A model generated the notes under the pieces. That model searched no databases. It saw only the letters and a program-made list of their open reading frames with translations, and was not told where the DNA came from. From SELP01 sp035969385 (GTDB taxonomy: Bacteria > Pseudomonadota > Alphaproteobacteria > Rhodobacterales > Rhodobacteraceae), in contig NZ_JAYKKJ010000002.1 of NCBI RefSeq assembly GCF_035969385.1, positions 1 through 64,000 of the forward strand: DNA of 64,000 nucleotides, in the 5' to 3' direction. Position 1 is the stretch's first letter; the number at the start of each line of letters is the position of its first letter. A program made the translations under genes and the position numbers. This document shows, piece after piece, positions 57,969 to 64,000 of this stretch.

Positions 57969-60332
57969 ATGAGTTTCGACGTCGATCCAAGCTTCAGGAA
58001 CTCCGGCCAGCGGTCCCGCAAGCGGAAAACGCGGCGTAAGGCGCGCCGGGCCCTGTTGGCCCTCTCCGGCATTGCAGGGATCGCGATTTTGGGACTTCTG
58101 GGATGGGTGGGCGCAAAGGCTATCGGCAACCGCGACACATCTGCAGCGACGGTCACGGCCAACGAAGACGGATCGCTGCAAGTCGCGGATGATGGGTTCG
58201 CGATGGTCCAGACCGCCGGAAGCGCAGAGGCAGGTATTCTTGCCGCCCGCGCTGTGTTCATCGACATCGCCAAGGACCCGATGATCCTGCGATTTGACAG
58301 TTCGGGGCTGGAAGAAGGGTCGCGGCTGGAAGGGCCGACAGCCCTGCCCGCGGCGCGTGTCGGGTTCCCGCGTCCGGACAGATTGGCCCTGTTGCGGGAC
58401 GATCTGGTGTTGCAGGAAACCCGGCTGGTAACAACGATCCCGTCTTCGCGCGAGGATCTGGCCTATTTCCAAGCCCAGCGCAGTCAGGGGATCGCAGCCC
58501 TCTCGGAAACCGGGCCACAATCCAGCGGCCCGCAGGTCGAAGCGGAAGCAGGTGACGTTGTTTCCGTCGACGGGGCGGACGGCAGTTGGGGCGAATTGAT
58601 CGGTGGCTCCGATGGGGTGACCGAGGACGACACGGCCACCTACGTCGAAACCCAGATCGAGAACACCACCAGCGTCGCGTTTCTTCTTCGAGAGAGCGAG
58701 CGGCTTCCCCTTTACGAAGACAACATCGTGGTCAACCAGACGGCCCGCGACCTGACCGAGATCATCACGTCGGCCGGGATCGACGAAGCTGGTGCCGGCC
58801 TCGCCGCTTCGGCGGCGGCGCGACTGATCGGGATTGAAGGACAGGTGCCCGCCGGGGCCATCGTGGCAATGCGGGTCCGGCCCGATGTGCGCGGTCCGCA
58901 ATTGGTGCAGATGTCCTATTACCTGGGCGAGGAATATGTGGGCACACTTGCGCAAGTCGGCGCGGGACGGTTCGACACCGGGGCTGACCCGTGGATCGAC
59001 ACCGATCTGCTAACCCTTTCCGACGACGTGCGACCCGCTGCAACCCAGCAACGCGATATCCGCCTGTTGGACGCGCTCTATTCCGCCGCGATTCGCAACG
59101 GACTTTCAACGACCCTGGTCGGTGAATTGGTGGTGATGATGAGCCAGCGGCACGATCTGGACCGCTTCGCGGCGGTCGGCGACCGGGTCACTATCCTTTA
59201 TGCGACCGAGCCGGGCAGCGAGGGGGCCGGTGCCGGTCAGATTCTCTATGCCGGGGTGCGCGGCCCCTCGGGGACGATCGACTGCTATGTCGTGCCCGAC
59301 CCGGTGACCGAAGGCTACGGGTGCTTCGCGCCCGGCGGCGGCGGTGCGGTCGGTGGGATTGGCGGCGGGCTGATCATCCCGGTCAGCGGCACCAAGACAT
59401 CGGACTTCGGCCCACGGATGCACCCTGTGTTGCGCCAGCTGCGCAACCACAACGGTGTCGATTGGGCCGCGCCGACCGGCACGCCGATCCACGCCGCTGC
59501 TGACGGGGTCATCTCCTCCAAACGGGTCAGCGACAGCTATGGCAACGTCATCTACATTGACCATCCCGGTAGCAGGCAGACGCGATATGCCCATATGGAC
59601 CGCTTCGCCGACGGGATCAGTCAGGGAAGCCAGGTTCGGGCGGGCGATCTGATCGGCTATGTCGGCACGACCGGGCGGTCCACCGGGCCGCACCTGCATT
59701 TTGAATTCTGGCTGAATGGCACCCCTGTCGACCCACTGACCGCCCCCGGAACCGGCGGGCGGCCCGGCGGCGGGTCGTCGTCGGACGCGGTCGAGGCGCT
59801 GGTCAACCAGATCATCGCAGTCGAAAGTGGCGGGCGTGCCGATGCCGCCAACCCCAATTCCACCGCCGTGGGGCTTGGCCAATTCATCGAAAGCACGTGG
59901 ATCCGGATGATGAACAACTACCGTCCTGATCTTGCGCAATCCATGTCGCGGGCCGACCTTCTGGCCCTGCGGACCAACCCGGAACTGTCCCGCGAAATGG
60001 TCACCAACCTTGCCCGCGAGAACGAGGCCTACCTCCGGTCGCGCGGCCATACCATTACGCCGGGGCGGCTCTACCTGTCGCACTTCCTTGGTCCGGCGGG
60101 GGCGAACACGGCGCTGAACGCCCCGCCCGACGCGATGGTCGTCGATATCATGGGGGAAGGTGTGGTTCGGGCGAATGGCTTCTTGCGGGGGAAAACCATT
60201 GCCGACCTTTGGGCATGGGCCGACCGAAAGATGGGCAACGCGCCAACCGTCGCAATCGCCCGCGCACGCCCCGTCCCACCCGAAGTGCGGGCCTATATGG
60301 ACCTGATCGAACCGATCATCGAAGAGGGCTAG
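57969..60332 (+). CDS. Bifunctional cell-wall enzyme: M23 endopeptidase plus SLT lytic transglycosylase
   Basis: 787-residue membrane-anchored peptidoglycan hydrolase. A basic tail and membrane helix (residues about 30-52) are followed by a periplasmic stalk, an M23 domain at about 480-590 with SDFGPRMHPVLRQLRNHNGV, the HxGxD type metal site HNGVDW and HLHF near 575, then an SLT domain at about 615-770 with the catalytic Glu in IIAVESGGRADAANP and AVGLGQFIESTWIRMM. Both active sites look intact. It is the last gene of the envelope module. It likely opens the wall for T6SS assembly, although an effector role is possible. It overlaps the convergent EF-hand gene by 4 bases. Confidence 0.9.
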   Translation: MSFDVDPSFRNSGQRSRKRKTRRKARRALLALSGIAGIAILGLLGWVGAKAIGNRDTSAATVTANEDGSLQVADDGFAMVQTAGSAEAGILAARAVFIDIAKDPMILRFDSSGLEEGSRLEGPTALPAARVGFPRPDRLALLRDDLVLQETRLVTTIPSSREDLAYFQAQRSQGIAALSETGPQSSGPQVEAEAGDVVSVDGADGSWGELIGGSDGVTEDDTATYVETQIENTTSVAFLLRESERLPLYEDNIVVNQTARDLTEIITSAGIDEAGAGLAASAAARLIGIEGQVPAGAIVAMRVRPDVRGPQLVQMSYYLGEEYVGTLAQVGAGRFDTGADPWIDTDLLTLSDDVRPAATQQRDIRLLDALYSAAIRNGLSTTLVGELVVMMSQRHDLDRFAAVGDRVTILYATEPGSEGAGAGQILYAGVRGPSGTIDCYVVPDPVTEGYGCFAPGGGGAVGGIGGGLIIPVSGTKTSDFGPRMHPVLRQLRNHNGVDWAAPTGTPIHAAADGVISSKRVSDSYGNVIYIDHPGSRQTRYAHMDRFADGISQGSQVRAGDLIGYVGTTGRSTGPHLHFEFWLNGTPVDPLTAPGTGGRPGGGSSSDAVEALVNQIIAVESGGRADAANPNSTAVGLGQFIESTWIRMMNNYRPDLAQSMSRADLLALRTNPELSREMVTNLARENEAYLRSRGHTITPGRLYLSHFLGPAGANTALNAPPDAMVVDIMGEGVVRANGFLRGKTIADLWAWADRKMGNAPTVAIARARPVPPEVRAYMDLIEPIIEEG

Positions 60333-60781
60333 ATCGCTGCGTCGAAGGCCTCTTTGACGATCTTTTTGAACCCTTCTCGTATGACCATTTGCTTGATCGT
60401 GTTCGATGTCACAAGCACGGCAAGGCCACTTCCTGCCATCTTCACCCCTCGGGCAAAGTAGACGGTATAGATACCTTCCTTGATCAGGTCCTGGGCAAAA
60501 GACACCAGTTGCCCATAGGCCATCTGGCGAATGGCCGGGTCACGCATGGCGATGTCGGGGGTGGCATAGGCTTGCATTGCAACCTCGGCCAGAACACGGC
60601 CCTTCTTGCCGATGAAGGGCAGAAAGGACTGTGCCTTTTCCTTCCAGCTAACCGTTCCGTCCTGATTGAAATCATGGTCATCGTAGAAGGAAATGATGAC
60701 TGCGGCCTTGTTATCCACGAACCCGACCGCACCGATGGCCTTGTCGTTCCGCCCTTTCACCAACATCCAATCCAACGCCAT
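60329..60781 (-). CDS. Small EF-hand protein, candidate partner of the upstream lipase
   Basis: 150 residues without a signal peptide. A canonical EF-hand calcium loop is at residues 37-48 (DFNQDGTVSWKE, with ligands D37, N39, D41, S45, E48). The rest is of unknown fold, with a hydrophobic stretch near 112-125 (MAGSGLAVLVTSNT). The ATG at 60781 has GGAGGTG before it; a TTG 27 bases upstream is less likely. It follows the lipase gene by 30 bases in the clpV direction, suggesting an immunity or adaptor protein, or a second effector. Confidence 0.75.
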   Translation of the reverse strand: MALDWMLVKGRNDKAIGAVGFVDNKAAVIISFYDDHDFNQDGTVSWKEKAQSFLPFIGKKGRVLAEVAMQAYATPDIAMRDPAIRQMAYGQLVSFAQDLIKEGIYTVYFARGVKMAGSGLAVLVTSNTIKQMVIREGFKKIVKEAFDAAI

Positions 60782-60811
60782 CCGCACCACCTCCAAATCG
60801 TATGACAAAAT

Positions 60812-61591
60812 CTATTTGTAATTTGCTTTGGCCACCAGAAACAGCTTGTGCATCCAGGCCCAGACCGCGTCCCGGCCTTCCAGTTCCTGCTTCATCTTGA
60901 CCTTGGTCTTGTCGATCTTGTGCAGGGCGTAGAGGCCAAGCACTCCGCCCGCCGCAAAGGTCGCGGCCTTGGTCTTGAATCCGGCGCCCACTTCCTCGAT
61001 GTATCCGTCCTCGCCGGCCTCTTTCCATGGGCACCCGCCCATCGCGCCGTGGGTGCAGTGAAACGACCGCTCAAGGTAGAACACTTTGCCCGCCGCCTTG
61101 CGTCCGCAATTGCCAAAGATCTCGCGGCTTTCGGCGCTGTCCGCCCGAACTGCGTGAAAACAGTATTTCACATTGTCAGGGATGGTGTTCACGCGGTCGT
61201 CCACGATGGACCGATCCACCGCGTCGAATAGCAGCATCGCATGTACCGGAATCTTCGCCTCTTTCAGCTTGTAGGCCGCTTCGATCACGGCCGCCCCGCC
61301 CCGGCTGTATCCGGTCAGGAAAATCCGGGGCGGCTTCGGGAACAGCTTTGGCTTTTCCGCGTGCAGCTTGGAAAAGATCGTATAGGTGCCCTTGGCAAAG
61401 TCATAGGCGTGCCGGGCCTTGCCCACGGTTTCCAGTCCGTGGGTCGTGGGTCCACGATGGTAATCGTGGACCCGAAACCCGGGCGTGTTGCGGCAGAGTT
61501 TCTGAACAAAGCTGTCCTTGAAATCCTTCGCATAGGTATCGTCGCTGGACGGGCCAGTCCCGTCCACGCCGACGATGATATCGCTACTCAT
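60812..61591 (-). CDS. Alpha/beta-hydrolase lipase, candidate T6SS phospholipase effector (Tle-like)
   Basis: 259 residues with a GYSRGG nucleophile elbow (Ser96), the GxSxG style of DUF2235/Tle phospholipase effectors, an N-terminal VGVDGTGPSSDD like the DUF2235 start, candidate Asp123 in LLFDAVDRS and candidate His181 in CTHGAMGG. No signal peptide, as expected for a T6SS cargo. A hydrophobic helix near 210-222 could help membrane entry. AGGAGGTGAAGCTGG precedes the ATG at 61591, 13 bases after the clpV stop. A candidate partner gene follows. The family call is by motif; a housekeeping hydrolase is possible but less likely here. Confidence 0.75.
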   Translation of the reverse strand: MSSDIIVGVDGTGPSSDDTYAKDFKDSFVQKLCRNTPGFRVHDYHRGPTTHGLETVGKARHAYDFAKGTYTIFSKLHAEKPKLFPKPPRIFLTGYSRGGAAVIEAAYKLKEAKIPVHAMLLFDAVDRSIVDDRVNTIPDNVKYCFHAVRADSAESREIFGNCGRKAAGKVFYLERSFHCTHGAMGGCPWKEAGEDGYIEEVGAGFKTKAATFAAGGVLGLYALHKIDKTKVKMKQELEGRDAVWAWMHKLFLVAKANYK

Positions 61592-61604
61592 CCAGCTTCA
61601 CCTC

Positions 61605-64000
61605 CTACTCGAAACCGTAGTCGAACGCCCCGTCCTTCACGCTGACCGTCACTTTCTTGATAGGCTCGCCGGATACCATGCGCCCAAGTACTTGCCGCGA
61701 CAGGTCCGGCAGGATCGAATTGGTGATGATGTTGTCGATCATGCGGCCACCGCTGTCGGGGTCGCGGCACTGGTCGACGATATGGTCTGTCACGTCATCG
61801 CCATAGACCAGCTCTGCACCATGCGCGCCCTTCATCCGCTTCTGGACCGACTTCAGTTTCAGCTTGGTGATGCCGCCCAGAACCTCTTTGCCCAGCGGGA
61901 AATAGGGGATGGACACGATCCGGCCCAGCAGTGCGGGAGGGAAGACCTCTAGCTGCGCGGGCTTCATCGCGGCTTCCAGCACTTCGAGATCGGGGATGTC
62001 TTCACCGTTCTTCGACAGGTCCATGATCACATCCGTCGCCACGTTTGACGTCAGTAGGATCAGCGTGTTCTTGAAGTTGATCGGACGGCCGTTGCCATCT
62101 TCCATGATCCCCTTGTCAAAGACCTGGAAGAACAGCTCGTGCACGTCAGGGTGCGCTTTTTCCACCTCATCCAGCAGAACGACGGAATAGGGCTTGCGCC
62201 GGACCGCTTCGGTCAGGCGGCCGCCTTCGCCATAGCCCACATAGCCCGGAGGCGCCCCTTTCAGCAGCGAAACGGTATGCGCTTCCTGGAATTCGGACAT
62301 GTTGATGGTGATGATATTCGTCTCGCCACCATAAAGCGCCTCTGCCAGGGCAAGGGCCGTTTCCGTCTTGCCGACGCCCGACGGGCCGCACAGCATGAAG
62401 ACACCAATCGGCTTGTCGGGGTTGGACAGGCCCGCGCGGCTGGTTTCGATCCGCTTGGCGATCGCGGTCAGGCCGTGGTCCTGCCCGATCACCCGCTCCT
62501 TGAGGTGGTCGGCAAGGTTAAGGATGCTTTCCAATTCGTCCTGCATCATCCGGCCGGCGGGGATACCCGTCCAATCCGCAATAATGGTCGCAACAGATTG
62601 TGCATCGACATGGGCATAGACCATCCGGTCGTCAGGGCTGCCCTTCTCCAACTCGGCCATCGTGGCCTGCATGTCTTCGCGGGCCTTGGCCGGGTCCAGC
62701 TTTTCGGCCAATTCCTCCGCCGCTTCATCACTTGCGGCGTCTTCCTCTTCGGGCCGGGCATCGGGCACTTCGTCCACGTTGCCGCCTTCGGCGACCGCGA
62801 TGGATTTGCGGAGTTCCAGAACCTTGTCGACCAGGGCCTTCTCGGCTTCGTACTTGGCCTCCAACTCGGCCAGCTGCGCCTCGGCCTCTGCCTTTTCAGC
62901 CTCGGCCTCGGGGATGCGGTCCTCGTTCGTTTCGCCCAGATCACGTTCGGCGATCTTGCCCGCGATCTCGGTCTCGATCGCCGCGATCTTCTGGCGCAGG
63001 TCTTCGATCCGGGCCGGGGTGGACGACTGGCTGACCGCCACCCGCGCACAGGCAGTATCCAAGAGCGACACCGCCTTGTCCGGCAATTGCCGCGCCGGAA
63101 TATAGCGCGCGGACAGGGTCACGGCGGCCACGATCGCCTCGTCCGAGATTCGAACGTTGTGGTGTTCTTCCATCGGCGCAAGGATACCGCGCAGCATGTA
63201 GCAACACTTTTCGATATCCGGCTCGTCCACCTGCACCGGCTGGAACCGCCGGGTCAGCGCCGGGTCTTTTTCAAAGTATTTGGCGTATTCCGACCAGGTC
63301 GTCGCGGCGATCGTCCGCAGCGTCCCCCGCGCAAGCGCGGGCTTCAGCAGGTTGGCGGCATCGCCCGTCCCCTGCGCACCACCCGCACCGATCAGGGTAT
63401 GCGCCTCGTCAATAAACAGGATGATTGGCGTTGGCGAGGATTGAACCTCGTCGATCACCGATTTCAGGCGCTGTTCAAACTCGCCCTTCATCGAGGCACC
63501 CGCCTGCATCGACTGAATGTCCAACTCGTAGAGCTTTGTGCCCTTCAGCTTGGGCGGCACCTCTCCCTTAGCCAGACGCTGCGCGAACCCTTCCACCACG
63601 GCGGTCTTGCCGACCCCGGCCTCGCCCGTCAGGATCGGGTTGTTCTGGCGACGCCGCAAAAGCACGTCGATGATCTGGCGGATCTCGTCATCGCGCCCCT
63701 TGATCGGGTCCATGCTTGCCGCGTTTGCGGTCATGTCCTTGGCAAACCGGCCCAGCGCGGTCGAGGCCCCGGCACGGGCATCCCCATCCGCGGCAGCCCC
63801 GCCGCCGGAGGACAGACCCGACCCGTCCATCGGCCGCATGTCGTCTTCTTCGCTGTCAGCCCAAAGGGTCCGCGCCTCTGCCGACAATTGATCGACTGAA
63901 ATCTTGTCGAACTCCTTGGAACAGCGCAGCACCGCCCGCTTGAGGTTCTGATCGTTCAGAAGGGCGACGAGGACATGGCCGGTCCTGATCTGCGCCTCGC
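61605..64000 (-). CDS. clpV: Type VI secretion ATPase TssH/ClpV, 5' end beyond the window
   Basis: Hsp100 AAA+ disaggregase that recycles contracted TssBC sheaths. Both ATPase modules are present: Walker A TGEAGVGKTAVVEG (around 63590-63640) and LCGPSGVGKTETALALAE (around 62350-62400), with Walker B FIDEAHTLIGAGGA and VVLLDEVEKAHPDV. A coiled-coil middle region rich in Glu/Ala separates them. The frame stays open to the right edge, where EAQIRTGHVLVALLND matches the N-terminal Clp repeat, so the start lies outside the window. It faces left toward the lipase/EF-hand pair and probably begins in the operon that carries the sheath and Hcp genes. Confidence 0.95.
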   Translation of the reverse strand, partial: EAQIRTGHVLVALLNDQNLKRAVLRCSKEFDKISVDQLSAEARTLWADSEEDDMRPMDGSGLSSGGGAAADGDARAGASTALGRFAKDMTANAASMDPIKGRDDEIRQIIDVLLRRRQNNPILTGEAGVGKTAVVEGFAQRLAKGEVPPKLKGTKLYELDIQSMQAGASMKGEFEQRLKSVIDEVQSSPTPIILFIDEAHTLIGAGGAQGTGDAANLLKPALARGTLRTIAATTWSEYAKYFEKDPALTRRFQPVQVDEPDIEKCCYMLRGILAPMEEHHNVRISDEAIVAAVTLSARYIPARQLPDKAVSLLDTACARVAVSQSSTPARIEDLRQKIAAIETEIAGKIAERDLGETNEDRIPEAEAEKAEAEAQLAELEAKYEAEKALVDKVLELRKSIAVAEGGNVDEVPDARPEEEDAASDEAAEELAEKLDPAKAREDMQATMAELEKGSPDDRMVYAHVDAQSVATIIADWTGIPAGRMMQDELESILNLADHLKERVIGQDHGLTAIAKRIETSRAGLSNPDKPIGVFMLCGPSGVGKTETALALAEALYGGETNIITINMSEFQEAHTVSLLKGAPPGYVGYGEGGRLTEAVRRKPYSVVLLDEVEKAHPDVHELFFQVFDKGIMEDGNGRPINFKNTLILLTSNVATDVIMDLSKNGEDIPDLEVLEAAMKPAQLEVFPPALLGRIVSIPYFPLGKEVLGGITKLKLKSVQKRMKGAHGAELVYGDDVTDHIVDQCRDPDSGGRMIDNIITNSILPDLSRQVLGRMVSGEPIKKVTVSVKDGAFDYGFE

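Noticed and set aside
62139..63899. Long plus-strand open frame across clpV (586 residues)
   Set aside because: Antisense shadow of the conserved ClpV ATPase frame, with no recognisable domain of its own.

Overview
The window looks like chromosomal DNA of an alphaproteobacterium of the Rhodobacteraceae (Roseobacter group). It is GC-rich, its genes are packed with ATGA/GTGA/TAATG overlaps, the flagellar genes have the Rhodobacterales motB-flgE order with CtrA-like boxes, and almost every protein has its natural relatives in that group. I saw no rRNA, tRNA, CRISPR array, insertion sequence or phage gene. No stretch over 300 bases lacks a gene. The largest gaps are 32788-32998, where I see nothing beyond presumed promoters, 35219-35425, which holds a large inverted repeat, and 10892-11050, which holds a terminator.

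Layout. (1) 1-1800: left-edge flagellar genes, a disrupted flgE and motB, each preceded by a TTAA-N7-TTAG (CtrA-type) box. (2) 1823-6907: a sugar/methyl transfer block of FkbM methyltransferase, DUF6165, a TPR glycosyltransferase, an unknown protein and a GT4-type glycosyltransferase; flagellin or surface glycan modification is a reasonable guess. (3) 6964-10891: a Gfo/Idh/MocA dehydrogenase coupled to ThuA, then a lone HyuA-type hydantoinase/oxoprolinase. (4) 11051-21614: a complete reductive pyrimidine catabolic locus. It has PreT-PreA (uracil/thymine to dihydropyrimidine), dihydropyrimidinase, an M20 ureidopropionase, a dedicated NMT1-type ABC importer, and two tandem RutR-like TetR regulators with RutR-type operators at both operon fronts. 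(5) 21790-28638: a six-gene catabolic cluster of unknown substrate (LDH2-type dehydrogenase, DUF3726 protein, unknown 556-residue protein, M19 dipeptidase, aldehyde dehydrogenase, divergent LysR). (6) 28578-32787: an ynjB-ynjC-ynjD-type ABC importer together with a CDP-alcohol phosphatidyltransferase, as in the E. coli ynj locus. (7) 32999-64000: one arm of a type VI secretion system (T6SS).

The T6SS region is the most interesting. It carries vgrG, a giant autotransporter, tssK-tssL-tssM-tagF-pppA-ppkA on the plus strand, and clpV entering from the right edge on the minus strand. The sheath, Hcp and the rest of the baseplate genes are not in the window. Between ppkA and clpV lies an unusual envelope module: a minus-strand operon encoding a small secreted protein, ExbB, two ExbD proteins and a TonB-like protein, followed by genes for further exported proteins. 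These are a small secreted protein, DUF1036, a peptidoglycan-binding/C-type-lectin protein, a caspase-like/peptidoglycan-binding protein and an M23 endopeptidase fused to a lytic transglycosylase.

The TonB-like protein and the periplasmic part of the PpkA kinase appear to share the same C-terminal domain, which ties the proton-driven ExbBD machinery to the T6SS phospho-switch. PpkA and TssL also share a repeated acidic-R/K-T-x-F/I motif in their disordered N-termini, likely phosphothreonine docking sites for an FHA protein. Directly downstream of clpV, a GYSRGG lipase and an EF-hand protein form a candidate effector/partner pair. Together this suggests a T6SS that is switched by threonine phosphorylation and possibly coupled to proton-motive-force-driven cell-wall remodelling.
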